A DNA stretch of 64,000 bases from the NCBI GenBank assembly GCA_964645585.1, contig CAZYAN010000004.1, positions 1-64,000 of the forward strand, written 5' to 3'. Numbering within the stretch: the stretch's first letter is position 1; each line of letters opens with the position of its first letter. The translations under genes and the position numbers were made by a program. The stretch is from DATGSL01 sp964645585 (GTDB lineage Bacteria > Verrucomicrobiota > Verrucomicrobiia > Opitutales > T3Sed10-336). Shown piece after piece: positions 54,172 to 63,528 of this stretch. The notes under the pieces were generated by a model. That model saw nothing but the letters and a program-made list of their open reading frames with translations, did not search any database and was not told the origin of the DNA.

Positions 54172-55326
54172 ATGAACCGAAAACTTCGCATGGGAATGGT
54201 CGGGGGCGGTCAAGGCGCCTTTATCGGCGCTGTTCATCGCGCGGCCGCGCAAATGGACGGCAAAATCGAACTTGTTGCAGGCGCGTTCTCCTCCGATCCC
54301 AAACGTTCGGCAGCCTCAGGCAAAGAACTCTTTATTGATCCGAAGCGGGTGTATCCGGATTTTCGGACAATGGCTAAGGCCGAGGCCGCTCTCTCGCCGG
54401 AGGAGCGAATCGACTTTGTCAGCATCGTCACGCCAAACAACTCGCATTTCGAAATCGCCAGCACGTTCCTGAAGGCCGGATTCAACGTCGTCTGTGACAA
54501 GCCGATGACCTTTGACGTCAAAGAGGCGCGCGAACTGCGAAAACTCGTCCGAAAAACCGGCAAGGTTTTTGCCCTGACTCATAACTACACCGGCTACCCG
54601 ATGGTCAAGCAGGCCCGTTCCATGGTGGCCAAAAATCAGCTGGGGAGAATCCTGAAGGTCGTCGTCGAATATCCGCAGGGCTGGCTGCTCGATTCGATCG
54701 AGAAGACCGGACAAAAACAGGCATCCTGGCGCACCGACCCGGCGCAGGCCGGCGCGTCCTGCTGTATTGGCGATATCGGCACACACGCTGAAAATCTTGC
54801 CCGCTACATCACCGGGCTCGAAATCGAATCGCTCTGCGCCGAATTCACATCCTTCGGCGCGGGCCGAAAACTGGAAGACGACGGAAACCTTCTACTCCGC
54901 TACCGCGGCGGAGCGAAGGGCATCCTGTACGCGTCCCAGATTTCAGCAGGTGAGGAAAACAACCTGAATATTCGAGTTTACGGCACAAAAGGTGCCCTTG
55001 AATGGCATCAGGAGGATCCGAATCAACTCGTCCTCAAGTTCAACGACAAGCCGCGCCAGATCCTGACGCGCGGCAACGGCTATCTCAGCCGCGAAGCCCA
55101 AGCCGCTACTCGTCTGCCGCCCGGCCACCCGGAATCGTTCCTCGAAGCGTTTGCCAACATCTACCTCGAAGCCGCAAAGGCGATCGCGGATGAAGTGTCC
55201 GGGAAAAAAATCAAGAAATACGACTTCCCCGACGTCGACGATGGCTTGGTTGGCATGCTTTTTATCGACACCGCGGTAAAATCAGCCGGGTCGACAAAGA
55301 AGTGGACGAAGATGCCTAAAGTATAA
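54172..55326 (+). CDS. Gfo/Idh/MocA-family oxidoreductase
   Basis: A 384-residue NAD(P)-dependent oxidoreductase. The N-terminal nucleotide-binding motif is GMVGGGQGAFIGAVHRAA and the active-site lysine lies in VVCDKPMTFDV, where D-K-P replaces the common E-K-P. The C-terminal part carries the substrate-binding beta sheet typical of the family. It follows the isomerase gene by 20 bases, so both act on one sugar pathway. It is convergent with xseA. Confidence 0.88.
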   Translation: MNRKLRMGMVGGGQGAFIGAVHRAAAQMDGKIELVAGAFSSDPKRSAASGKELFIDPKRVYPDFRTMAKAEAALSPEERIDFVSIVTPNNSHFEIASTFLKAGFNVVCDKPMTFDVKEARELRKLVRKTGKVFALTHNYTGYPMVKQARSMVAKNQLGRILKVVVEYPQGWLLDSIEKTGQKQASWRTDPAQAGASCCIGDIGTHAENLARYITGLEIESLCAEFTSFGAGRKLEDDGNLLLRYRGGAKGILYASQISAGEENNLNIRVYGTKGALEWHQEDPNQLVLKFNDKPRQILTRGNGYLSREAQAATRLPPGHPESFLEAFANIYLEAAKAIADEVSGKKIKKYDFPDVDDGLVGMLFIDTAVKSAGSTKKWTKMPKV

Positions 55327-55391
55327 GCCTCACCTCGGCAGCAATACTGGCCGAGAAACCGGGAGGCTCTTGGGGTGGCCGCCGGTACCCG

Positions 55392-56729
55392 CTACGAACC
55401 GCCGGTCACCCGTACCCGCACGGCGCCGTCAGCAAATTCATTGATGAGATCGCTGCCCGCTTCCAATCCGGCGGCGCGAGTGATGACTTGACCGTTCTCA
55501 TCTTTGACGAGCACATAGCCCCGGTTGAGGACATTTCGCGGATTGAGCGAATCGAGCCGCCACCGCTCCCGTTCGAGTTGCTCGTGCTTCTTGCGCAAAA
55601 CCCGCGTCACACTCTGAGCGAGGCTCCGGCCAGCGGTCTCCAGACGATGCCGCAGGAGAGCGATCCGGCCCTCGGGCGATTGCGCCCGGAGGCGTTCGCG
55701 CGCTTCAGCCAGTTTCATCCGCTTCGCTTGCACGCGGTCGCGCACGCGGGCATCGAGCTGATTCGCCAAATCATCCAGCTCGAGACCGTATTGCTCAATC
55801 CGGCGCGCCGGCGAGAGCAGCCGAAGATGGTTCGCCGCCGACTCTACATGGCGTCTCCGGTCCGCCAAGAAACGGTCAGCCAAGGCGTCGAGGCTTTGTC
55901 GAGCAAACGTGAAGCGCTCGTCACACTTCACAAACGCGCTCGATATCAGTTCGGCCGCGGCTGACGGCGTCTCGGCACGCAGATCCGCGGCGAAATCAGT
56001 GAGCGCGAAATCGATTTCATGGCCGACCGCCGAAACGATCGGGATCGGACACTCCGCGACGGCTCGAACAAGCGGCTCCTCATTAAACGGCCAAAGATCT
56101 TCAAGGCTTCCGCCGCCGCGCCCGATCACCAGCAGATCAAAGATGCCGAGCCGTTCCGCCCGTTTCAGCATATCGACCATCTCCGCCGCGGCACCGGCAC
56201 CCTGCACTTTGGTCCCCAAAACGACGACCCGTCCTCGCCAATTCCGCCGGTGCAGGATGCGAATAAAATCCTGGATAGCGGCCCCGGTCGGCGACGTGAT
56301 AAAGCCGACGGTTTCCGGCAGGGCCGGCAGCGGCTGTTTTCGTTCGGGAGCAAAGAGTCCTTCGTCGGCCAGCCTCCGCTTCAGTTTTTCGAATTCCTGC
56401 TGAAGCCGTCCGGCACCGTCGTCGGTAACGACACGAACGAGCAGCTGATAGGTGCCGCGCGGCTCGTAAACACTGATTTCTCCGCAAGCGACGATTTGCA
56501 TGCCATCGCGGAGGTCCACAGACTGCCGCGCCGCATCGCCCCGAAATAGAACCGCGCTAATTTGGCTGTCGGCGTCTTTGAGGGAAAAGTAGCAATGTCC
56601 GCTGCTTTGCCGCCGCAAGTTCGAGACCTCTCCTCGCACCCAGACCGCCCGTATCTCGCTTTCGAGCAACAGGCGAATGCGGCGGTTGAGCTGACTGACT
56701 GATTCGATACGTTCGCTTGTCAGTTCCAT
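55392..56729 (-). CDS. xseA: Exodeoxyribonuclease VII large subunit
   Basis: A 445-residue XseA with the N-terminal OB fold (IRAVWVRGEVSNLRRQSSGHCYFSLKD), the catalytic region (VGFITSPTGAAIQDFIRILHRR, DLLVIGRGGGSLEDLWPFNEE, PIVSAVGHEIDFALTDFAADLRAETPSAAAEL) and a long coiled coil. It degrades single-stranded DNA from either end together with the small subunit XseB. GGAGG six bases before the ATG at 56729 supports this start. xseB is not found nearby. Confidence 0.93.
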   Translation of the reverse strand: MELTSERIESVSQLNRRIRLLLESEIRAVWVRGEVSNLRRQSSGHCYFSLKDADSQISAVLFRGDAARQSVDLRDGMQIVACGEISVYEPRGTYQLLVRVVTDDGAGRLQQEFEKLKRRLADEGLFAPERKQPLPALPETVGFITSPTGAAIQDFIRILHRRNWRGRVVVLGTKVQGAGAAAEMVDMLKRAERLGIFDLLVIGRGGGSLEDLWPFNEEPLVRAVAECPIPIVSAVGHEIDFALTDFAADLRAETPSAAAELISSAFVKCDERFTFARQSLDALADRFLADRRRHVESAANHLRLLSPARRIEQYGLELDDLANQLDARVRDRVQAKRMKLAEARERLRAQSPEGRIALLRHRLETAGRSLAQSVTRVLRKKHEQLERERWRLDSLNPRNVLNRGYVLVKDENGQVITRAAGLEAGSDLINEFADGAVRVRVTGGS

Positions 56730-56779
56730 CTTCCGCCTCCTGTTTGCCGCCGGTCGCAGTTCCACGTGTGTTGTTACCC

Positions 56780-58039
56780 TCAGCGGCGACGGCGACGCAC
56801 CGGGGGTGGAGCTACAGCGGCCTCGGGTTCCGCATCGGCCGACACAGCCGGGGGCGTCGTTTGTTCGAAAACGGGTTTCTCATCCATCCACTCGCCGTCG
56901 AGTGTAATGTCCCGAAACGACCGCCGCTCGATCGGCCGGCCGAGGCGCCGCTCAATCTGACTGAATGTCAGGCGATCACCGGGCGTCACGAAACTGAGCG
57001 CCTCCCCGTGCGCCTCCGCGCGAGCCGTCCGGCCGACGCGATGAACGAAGTCTTCAAAGTTGTTCGGCAGATCGTAATTGATGACATGCGTCACATCCTT
57101 GATGTCGAGACCGCGCGCCGCGATATCGGTGGCGACGAGAATGGCGACCTTGCCCTCGCGAAATGCCTGGAGCGCGCGCGTGCGCTCCTTTTGGTCGCGG
57201 TCACTGTGAAGGACCGCCACGTTGCGTCCGTCCTCTTTCAAAACTTCGTAGATGAAGTCGGCCTCAACCTTCATCCCGCAAAAAACCATGACCGATGCCA
57301 TGCCCGGCTCTTGGAGCAATTCGCGGAGAAGGCGCGGCTTTCGAACTTTTTCGACGTAATACGCGCCGAGAACAATATTCTCAGGGGTCCGCACCGGCGT
57401 GGTCACATCAACCCGCACGGGATCTTTCATCAGGCGCCCCGCAAGCCGTTCAATCGCATCGGGGAAGGTCGCGGAAAACATCAGCGTCTGCCGCGGCCGG
57501 TCTTTTGCAAAGAATCCAAGCAGCCGGCGAATGTCCGGCAGAAAGCCCATGTCGAGCATCCGGTCCGCTTCGTCGAGAATGAACGTATCAATAGTCCGGA
57601 GACTGAGACGGCCCTGGTCGAGATGGTCGAGCAGGCGGCCGGGCGTCGCGACGACGATGTCCGGCCAATCTTCCAGATCGCGAATCTGCTTTTTATACGG
57701 CATCCCGCCCAGAAGGAGACAGACGTTGATGTCGAGATACTTCGCAAACTCCCGAACGTTCCGCTCCACTTGAAAGGCGAGTTCGCGAGTTGGACTGATG
57801 ATCAGAATCGCAGGCCCTTCGTATTCGGCGTCGTATCGAGTGGCAAGAAACCGTTCAAGGCTCGGGAGCGTAAAAGCGGCTGTCTTGCCGGTTCCGGTTT
57901 TTGCGAGGCCGATCACGTCGCGCCCCGCCAAGATTTCGGGAATGGCCTTTGCCTGGATCGCAGTCGGCGTCGAAAAGCCGAGTTCCTTGACGGCGTATTG
58001 CAAGCGCTCGTGCAGTTGTAGTTCGTTAAAATTTTCCAT
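56780..58039 (-). CDS. DEAD-box RNA helicase (RhlE-like)
   Basis: A 419-residue DEAD-box helicase with the Q motif (GFSTPTAIQAKAIPEIL), Walker A AKTGTGKT, PTRELAFQ, GLLLGG-type loop, DEAD, SATFPD, ARGLDIKDVTHVINYDLP and HRVGRTARA. The tail is short and ends in a basic run (VRRRRR), as in RhlE/CshA-like enzymes. The frame extends to 58264 but the ATG at 58039 starts the conserved sequence. It is followed by xseA on the same strand, 50 bases away. Confidence 0.92.
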   Translation of the reverse strand: MENFNELQLHERLQYAVKELGFSTPTAIQAKAIPEILAGRDVIGLAKTGTGKTAAFTLPSLERFLATRYDAEYEGPAILIISPTRELAFQVERNVREFAKYLDINVCLLLGGMPYKKQIRDLEDWPDIVVATPGRLLDHLDQGRLSLRTIDTFILDEADRMLDMGFLPDIRRLLGFFAKDRPRQTLMFSATFPDAIERLAGRLMKDPVRVDVTTPVRTPENIVLGAYYVEKVRKPRLLRELLQEPGMASVMVFCGMKVEADFIYEVLKEDGRNVAVLHSDRDQKERTRALQAFREGKVAILVATDIAARGLDIKDVTHVINYDLPNNFEDFVHRVGRTARAEAHGEALSFVTPGDRLTFSQIERRLGRPIERRSFRDITLDGEWMDEKPVFEQTTPPAVSADAEPEAAVAPPPVRRRRR

Positions 58040-58140
58040 TGTTGTTTGTATGCCCGGGCAGCGAATTCCGCGGCCGCGAGCGGGGAAATGGCAACAGCAG
58101 CGAAATTCGCAACCGCGGCGCCGCGAAGCCCGCACCCCGT

Positions 58141-58536
58141 TCAGCGGGATTGAAGACGAATCGACTCCAGCCCGACTTGGCGGCATTGGTCCATGGCGTA
58201 CGTGATCTCCAAAAGCGGCGTCTGCTCGTCCGCCATGATCAAGACAGAAACATCTTGCGCCCATGGCTTCAAAGGCCGAAGCAGACCCTGCAGTTCTTCA
58301 CGTTTTATCACCCGTCCGTCGAGCGAAAAATTTCCAGCGCCGTCGATTCCGATCGTCAGCGCCCGGTTCAGTTCGCTCTTTCCGGCGGTTTCGATCCGCG
58401 GCAATACCAGGTTGAGTGTCCGCACCTCCCGGTACTGCATCGTCATCAAAAAGAAAAAAATAAGAATCGTCAGGACGTCAATCAGCGGGACGACATTGAT
58501 TTCCGGCCGACGGCGTTGTCTCGCAAGCAGGGTCAT
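58141..58536 (-). CDS. ExbD/TolR-family protein
   Basis: A 131-residue protein with one N-terminal helix (PLIDVLTILIFFFLMTM) and the conserved aspartate (PLID) that carries the proton in ExbD/TolR. The periplasmic domain ends LGLESIRLQSR-like. It overlaps the ExbB-like gene by four bases (ATGA), forming a proton-channel pair that energises TonB or a Tol-like system; no tonB lies in the window. Confidence 0.87.
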   Translation of the reverse strand: MTLLARQRRRPEINVVPLIDVLTILIFFFLMTMQYREVRTLNLVLPRIETAGKSELNRALTIGIDGAGNFSLDGRVIKREELQGLLRPLKPWAQDVSVLIMADEQTPLLEITYAMDQCRQVGLESIRLQSR

Positions 58537-59108
58537 GACTGTCGCGAGTCGGCACCCGCGTTTCGGACTTGATCCAGAATAGCGCTGAGCTCCACCGCGA
58601 AGGTCTCGATCTTGCGCTGGAAGCAGCTGTTGGCAACGAGTGTCGGAATCGCGATCGCAAGCCCGAGAACCGTGGTGGTCAGCGCGAGGGCTACGCCCCG
58701 GGCAAACGCCGACGGCTCCGGCAGCCCGGTCCCGGTGTCGATGTTCGAAAACACCTGAACCAGTCCGGTAACCGTACCGAGCAATCCCAGGAGGGGCGCC
58801 GCGCTGATAATGATCTCTAGAAACACAAGCCCGCGCTCGAGCCGATTCATTTCCACCCGGGCGGCCGATACAAGATTCGCCTGGTCATCTGGACTCCGCT
58901 GCGCAAGAAGCGCCAGCCGTCCCAGACTGGATCGCGCCTGCCCGGCGTCGACCGGTTCCCCCCGAGCAATCGATTCGACCAGGTCGCGCGGTACAATGCG
59001 GTTTCGCCGGAGCGCGAGCAACCGCTCAACGATAATGAGCACGGCAACGAACGAACAAAGTCCCAGCGGATAAATGAAAATCCCTGCTCCGGTGATGATC
59101 TCCCGCAT
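58533..59108 (-). CDS. ExbB/TolQ/MotA-family proton channel protein
   Basis: A 191-residue protein with three membrane helices: GIFIYPLGLCSFVAVLIIV, AAPLLGLLGTVTGLVQVF and GVALALTTTVLGLAIAIPTLV. The AAPLLGLLGTVTG motif is the hallmark of ExbB/TolQ. The open frame extends to 59273; the ATG at 59108 follows AGGAATC and begins just before the first helix. It is the first gene of the two-gene ExbBD unit. Confidence 0.88.
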   Translation of the reverse strand: MREIITGAGIFIYPLGLCSFVAVLIIVERLLALRRNRIVPRDLVESIARGEPVDAGQARSSLGRLALLAQRSPDDQANLVSAARVEMNRLERGLVFLEIIISAAPLLGLLGTVTGLVQVFSNIDTGTGLPEPSAFARGVALALTTTVLGLAIAIPTLVANSCFQRKIETFAVELSAILDQVRNAGADSRQS

Positions 59109-59197
59109 GATTCCTGTTACTGTTCTTCCGCCCGGCCCGATGCCTGACCGTGATTGGCGAATCGTCAATCCGCATTGGAGCGGAGCCGGCCGCGCGA

Positions 59198-59794
59198 TCA
59201 GACGTAATCCAGCCGGGCAGCGACTTGAGCAACCTCCTCCTTGCCTTCCAGCAGGTCGGCAATCGGATCCCATCGACCCGCGACGAGCGCCTGCCGAGCA
59301 CTGTCCCGCAACTTCGATTTGTAGGTTTTTCCAGCGGCCGAAACCTTCGAATTCTCGACGTCGATCGTGATTTCGACGGAAGGGTCAGCCTCAATCGCTG
59401 CCGCAATTTCCTTGATCTCTTCGCGGGTCAGACTGATGCATGGCATGCCGAGCGTGATGGAGTTGCCGAAAAAGATCTCGGCAAAACTCTCGGCGATGAT
59501 CCCGCGGAAGCCGGCCCGGTAGATGGCTTGCGGCGCGTGCTCGCGCGAGCTGCCGCAACCGAAATTCGACCCGGAGAGCAGAATTGTCGCCCCGGCGAAG
59601 CGCGGATCGTTCAAGGGATGTTCTTTGTCGCTGCCGTCTTCATTCTTCCGGACGTCATAGAACATAAACTCGCCGAGCCCGTCAAACGTGATGCACTTCA
59701 TGAAGCGGGCCGGAATGATCCGGTCCGTATCAATATCATCGCCCCGCACATACACGCCGCGGCCGCGGACTTCTTTAATTGCTTCCAAAGCCAT
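59198..59794 (-). CDS. leuD: 3-isopropylmalate dehydratase small subunit
   Basis: A 198-residue LeuD with the swivelling-domain motifs RGDDIDTDRIIPARF, GSNFGCGSSREHAPQAI and AESFAEIFFGNS. With LeuC it isomerises 2- to 3-isopropylmalate in leucine synthesis. It follows leuC by three bases on the same strand. Confidence 0.95.
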   Translation of the reverse strand: MALEAIKEVRGRGVYVRGDDIDTDRIIPARFMKCITFDGLGEFMFYDVRKNEDGSDKEHPLNDPRFAGATILLSGSNFGCGSSREHAPQAIYRAGFRGIIAESFAEIFFGNSITLGMPCISLTREEIKEIAAAIEADPSVEITIDVENSKVSAAGKTYKSKLRDSARQALVAGRWDPIADLLEGKEEVAQVAARLDYV

Positions 59795-59797
59795 CGA

Positions 59798-61222
59798 TCA
59801 GACCTCCACTGCTTCCTTAACGCCGAACACCTTCCGCGCGTCACTCACTGTCCCGGTCACGGCCGCGGCTGCGACCATCACGGGACTCATCAGAATCGTG
59901 CGGCCGGTCGGACTTCCCTGCCGGCCCTTAAAATTACGGTTGCTTGAGCTCGCGCAGAGCTGATCGCCGACGAGCTTGTCGGGATTCATCGCAAGACACA
60001 TCGAACATCCCGCGCCGCGCCACTCGAAACCCGCTTCACGAAAAACATCTGCGATGCCCATCTGTTCGCACAGCATGCCAACGCCCTGCGAGCCCGGGAC
60101 TGCGATGGCCTTCACTTTCGGGTTCACCTTATGACCCTTCAAGTGGCGCGCGGCCTCGGCAAAGTCGCTGAGACGCCCATTCGTGCAGCTTCCAAAGAAC
60201 GCGACATTGATCGGAGTGCCCTGGATCGGCGCGCCCGGCTCCAGTTTCATATATTCGAGCGCCTCCTCGACCGACGCACGATCTTCACTCGGCACCCCGT
60301 CCGGGGTCGGAATATTCTCCTCGATCGATATCGCCTGTCCCGGATTGATCCCCCAGGTGACAGTTGGCGGAATTTCCTCGGCCCGGAACGTGACGACGTC
60401 GTCGTATTCACAATCCGCATCTGATGCAAACGCCTTCCAGCGCTCGACAGCGCGGTCCCACTCTTCGCCGGAGGGCGCGTAAGGACGGCCCTTCAGGTAT
60501 TCGAAGGTTTTCTCGTCGGGATTGACATAGCCGACCCGTGCGCCGCCTTCGATCGACATATTGCACACGGTCATCCGTTCTTCCATCGAGAAGTTGTCGA
60601 AGACCTCGCCGCCATATTCATAGGCGAATCCGGTGCCGCCGTTGACGCCGAGCGTGCGAATGATGTGGAGGATCACGTCTTTGGCATACACGCCCGGAGG
60701 CAGCTTGCCATCGACATTGATGCGGCGAACCTTCAATTCGCCCAGCGCCATCGTCTGAGTGGCCAAGAGGTCGCGCACTTGGCTGGTTCCAATTCCGAAA
60801 GCAATCGCCCCGAAGGCGCCGTGCGTCGAAGTATGGGAGTCGCCGCAGGCAATCGTTGTGCCCGGCTGCGTGATCCCCTGCTCCGGCCCGATCACGTGGA
60901 CGATTCCCTGTTTGCCGGAAGCGAGATCAAAGTAGGTGATCCCGAATTCCGCACAGTTGCGGCGGAGCTCCTTGATCATGGCATCGGCCAGCGCGTCGGC
61001 AAAAGGCTCTTCGCGCTGATCGGTCGGCACGATATGGTCCACGGTCGCGAACGTCCGATCCGGGTAAGCCACCTTCAGGCCGAGATCGCGCAGCATGCCA
61101 AACGCCTGCGGGCTGGTCACCTCATGAATAAGATGCGTCCCGATAAACAGTTGCGTCTGCCCATTGGGCAATTTTCGGACCGTGTGCGCTTCCCACACCT
61201 TTTGAAACAAGCTTTTTCCCAT
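59798..61222 (-). CDS. leuC: 3-isopropylmalate dehydratase large subunit
   Basis: A 474-residue aconitase-family enzyme. The cluster-binding cysteines are in FFGSCTNGRLSDF and GAGCSMCLAMNPD, and HTSTHGAFGAIAFGIGTSQV plus GDSHTSTH are typical. The start at 61222 has GAGGG nine bases upstream; the open frame to 61285 lacks conservation. It forms an operon with leuD. A short peptide frame lies directly upstream (61248-61322). Confidence 0.95.
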   Translation of the reverse strand: MGKSLFQKVWEAHTVRKLPNGQTQLFIGTHLIHEVTSPQAFGMLRDLGLKVAYPDRTFATVDHIVPTDQREEPFADALADAMIKELRRNCAEFGITYFDLASGKQGIVHVIGPEQGITQPGTTIACGDSHTSTHGAFGAIAFGIGTSQVRDLLATQTMALGELKVRRINVDGKLPPGVYAKDVILHIIRTLGVNGGTGFAYEYGGEVFDNFSMEERMTVCNMSIEGGARVGYVNPDEKTFEYLKGRPYAPSGEEWDRAVERWKAFASDADCEYDDVVTFRAEEIPPTVTWGINPGQAISIEENIPTPDGVPSEDRASVEEALEYMKLEPGAPIQGTPINVAFFGSCTNGRLSDFAEAARHLKGHKVNPKVKAIAVPGSQGVGMLCEQMGIADVFREAGFEWRGAGCSMCLAMNPDKLVGDQLCASSSNRNFKGRQGSPTGRTILMSPVMVAAAAVTGTVSDARKVFGVKEAVEV

Positions 61223-61247
61223 GATTGAGTTCCCTCGAAATAAAGAA

Positions 61248-61322
61248 TTAAGAAATAGACGAGGACGCCGCCACTGCAACAGCAAACAAGAAGTTTGCGC
61301 GCGAAGCGGCGCCGCGCGTCAT
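61248..61322 (-). CDS. Possible leader peptide upstream of leuC
   Basis: A 24-codon frame (MTRGAASRANFLFAVAVAAS, then SSIS) ends 25 bases before the leuC start. It contains valine, leucine and isoleucine codons but is not strongly enriched, and I could not define an attenuator hairpin pair. It may be a chance frame. It is listed because branched-chain operons often carry such leaders. Confidence 0.25.
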   Translation of the reverse strand: MTRGAASRANFLFAVAVAASSSIS

Positions 61323-61455
61323 CTCATCAATGATGATGCACTCCGGGTTGGTACGGGATCAGTGTCCCGGATTGGCGGACGGACCGGCGCACCGATGAGT
61401 CAGGCGGGGAGAGGTGTTTGGCTTATCCCGCCGCCATCGGTGACGCGCCGAACCA

Positions 61456-62403
61456 TCAAACCGACATTTCCTGCCGGGCTTTTTCGGCCAAGGCGGTGCT
61501 CAGGTATCGTTCGCCGGCGCTCGGCGCGACGGTGACGATTTTCTTTCCGGCCATATCGGGCCGCCTTGCGACTTGCAGCGCCGACCAGACATTGGCGCCG
61601 GTCGAAATTCCGCCGAAAATCCCGTCGCGAAGCGCTAGCTGGCGGGAAGTCTCAAAAGCATCGTCGTTGGAGACCTTGACGACGTCATCGACTATATCGA
61701 GGTTCAGATTTTTCGGGATGAAGCCGCCGCCGAGGCCCTGAATTTTGTGCGGCCCCGGTTTGCCGCCGGAGATGACCGCGCTCGTTTCCGGCTCGACCGC
61801 GATCGACACGAGGTTCTTGCGCTTCTTGATCACCTCCGAAACGCCGGTCAGCGTGCCGCCTGTTCCGACGCCCGCGATGAAAACATCGATCTCGCCTTCG
61901 GTTGCCGCCCAAATTTCCTCGGCCGTCGTCTTCCGGTGGATTTCCGGGTTGGCGGGGTTATCGAACTGCTGGGGCATGAACGCTTTTTCGCCATGCTCCT
62001 CGACCAGCTGCTGCGCGCGGCGGACGGCACCCGGCATCCCTTCGGCACCCGGCGTGAGCACGATCTCGGCGCCGAGCATTCTCAGGAGAATGCGCCGCTC
62101 CATCGACATCGTTTCCGGCATCGTCAAAATCAGCCGGTAACCGCGCGCGGCGCAAACGAACGCCAGAGCGATACCCGTATTGCCCGAGGTCGGCTCGATG
62201 ATAACCGGATCCGTCGCGATTTTTCCATCGCGCTCGCCGGCTTCAATCATCGCCAAACCGATCCGGTCTTTGACGCTGGAAAGCGGATTGAAGAACTCAC
62301 ACTTAAGATAAATATCCGCGTGAATGCCTTCCGCGATGCGGTTCAGCTTGATCAGCGGCGTATTGCCGATGGAACGGGTGATATCCGAAAGTTGTTTCTG
62401 CAT
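61456..62403 (-). CDS. cysK: Cysteine synthase A (O-acetylserine sulfhydrylase)
   Basis: A 315-residue PLP enzyme with the PLP lysine K45 in SSVKDRIG, the substrate loop PTSGNTGIA, and the phosphate loop GVGTGGTLTG. The sequence GLGGGFIPKNLNL and IFGGISTGANVWSAL fit CysK rather than cystathionine beta-synthase. It makes cysteine from O-acetylserine and sulfide. It is a single gene, about 230 bases upstream of leuC on the same strand. Confidence 0.93.
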   Translation of the reverse strand: MQKQLSDITRSIGNTPLIKLNRIAEGIHADIYLKCEFFNPLSSVKDRIGLAMIEAGERDGKIATDPVIIEPTSGNTGIALAFVCAARGYRLILTMPETMSMERRILLRMLGAEIVLTPGAEGMPGAVRRAQQLVEEHGEKAFMPQQFDNPANPEIHRKTTAEEIWAATEGEIDVFIAGVGTGGTLTGVSEVIKKRKNLVSIAVEPETSAVISGGKPGPHKIQGLGGGFIPKNLNLDIVDDVVKVSNDDAFETSRQLALRDGIFGGISTGANVWSALQVARRPDMAGKKIVTVAPSAGERYLSTALAEKARQEMSV

Positions 62404-62535
62404 AGCTCGTTGAGCTTGAATAGCGCCCGGCGGCTAGTCAATATTCCCGTACAAGGAAATTTTGAGCGCGGTTTACCCGCGGATATCGTGGGGAGGGGTT
62501 CCGCCAAATCGCCGCGGCAGCGGCCGGAGGGTGCC

Positions 62536-62808
62536 TCAGCGTCTGCGGGGGCCGTAACTGCGAATTGGGGCGTTACGCGTGACGTTCGCGTTGCGCAGCC
62601 GATACGTGATCCGGGCCTTATCCAGATCGTACGGGCTCATTTCCATTTTAACAAGGTCGCCCGTTGTAATTTTAATGAAGTGCTTTCGGAGCTTTCCTGA
62701 AATATGGGCCAGCACCGTATGCCCGTTCGCAAGCTCCACCCGGAACATCGTTCCCGGCAGGACCGCTACAATTTTGCCTTCGACTTCAACAGTATTATTA
62801 TCTGCCAT
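62536..62808 (-). CDS. infA: Translation initiation factor IF-1
   Basis: A 90-residue S1/OB-fold protein with EGKIVAVLPGTMFRVELANG, HTVLAHISGKLRKHFIKITT and GDLVKMEMSPYDLDKARITYR. Typical IF-1 has about 72 residues; this one has an extra basic tail of about 17 (NANVTRNAPIRSYGPRRR). It occupies the ribosomal A site during initiation. The start at 62808 gives the family N-terminus MADNNTVEVEG. Confidence 0.93.
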   Translation of the reverse strand: MADNNTVEVEGKIVAVLPGTMFRVELANGHTVLAHISGKLRKHFIKITTGDLVKMEMSPYDLDKARITYRLRNANVTRNAPIRSYGPRRR

Positions 62809-62841
62809 ATAAACGTAATAAACTCCGACGCGTCTTCCTTT

Positions 62842-62853
62842 GCGTTGCAACGC
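62842..62853. promoter_or_regulatory. Perfect palindrome between infA and the deaminase gene
   Basis: GCGTTGCAACGC is a 12-bp perfect palindrome in the divergent gap. On the infA side a TTGATT-17 bases-TACTCT pair upstream of it resembles a weak sigma-70 promoter, which would put the palindrome in the leader. It may be a protein-binding site; the evidence is only the symmetry and position. Confidence 0.3.
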
Positions 62854-62928
62854 GCTTCACTGGGAGAAGTGGAAGAGTAAGTCAAGGTCATTTACAAATC
62901 AACTGATTTTCCGAAATTTAAACGATCG

Positions 62929-63462
62929 ATGCGTCCAGATCCCGCGGAGTGTCCGTTCTCCAAAGTCTTTCCGTCTCAATTAAACAAGGACGACAGCTTT
63001 TTCATGTGGCTCGCCTACAATGAGGCGGTCGACGCCTGGCGGGAAGATGAAGTTCCGGTCGGCGCCGTGATCGTGCTCCATGGCGCGATCATCGCGAGCG
63101 CGCACAACCAGGTCGAGGCGAGCGGCGATCCGACGGCTCACGCGGAAATACTCGCCTTTACCCAGGCCGCGCGCGCAATTGGCGACTGGCGGCTCAATGA
63201 TGCCACGCTCTATGTCACCAAAGAGCCGTGCCCGATGTGTTCCGGAGCGTCCTTGATGGCGCGGATCGGCCGCGTTGTCTACGGCGCGCCAGACCCGAAA
63301 ATGGGCTGCCTCGGCGGTGCCGCCGACCTCAATGCGCTGCCGCATGTCAACCATACGATCGACATCACCCGGGGAGTTCTGGAAAAAGAATGCGCCGAAC
63401 TTCTTCAGGCCTTTTTTCGTCAAAAACGGGATTCCAGTCGCGCTGAGGTTGACCCCGATTGA
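62929..63462 (+). CDS. tRNA-adenosine deaminase-like nucleoside deaminase
   Basis: A 177-residue zinc deaminase with H71-A-E73 (TAHAEIL) and P-C101-P-M-C104 (EPCPMCSGA), matching the TadA/GuaD fold. IGRVVYGAPDPKMGCLGG is typical of TadA, which converts A34 to inosine in tRNA-Arg. The N-terminal 25 residues before MWLAYNEAVDAWREDEVPVG may be extra; an alternative start is 63004. Guanine deaminase is a possible alternative. Confidence 0.82.
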   Translation: MRPDPAECPFSKVFPSQLNKDDSFFMWLAYNEAVDAWREDEVPVGAVIVLHGAIIASAHNQVEASGDPTAHAEILAFTQAARAIGDWRLNDATLYVTKEPCPMCSGASLMARIGRVVYGAPDPKMGCLGGAADLNALPHVNHTIDITRGVLEKECAELLQAFFRQKRDSSRAEVDPD

Positions 63463-63528
63463 CTTCGAGTGATAAGATCGAAGTTTCTGCTCGCTCCAGA
63501 GCGGAAAATTAGAAGGAAAACAGAAGAT

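Noticed and set aside
56717..58021. Long plus frame (434 codons) opposite the DEAD-box gene
   Set aside because: It is an antisense shadow; the helicase motifs read on the minus strand.
61456..62403. Reading cysK as cystathionine beta-synthase
   Set aside because: It lacks CBS domains and has the CysK-type length and motifs.
63463..63483. Small hairpin after the deaminase gene as a terminator
   Set aside because: The six-base arms and three U residues are too weak to call.
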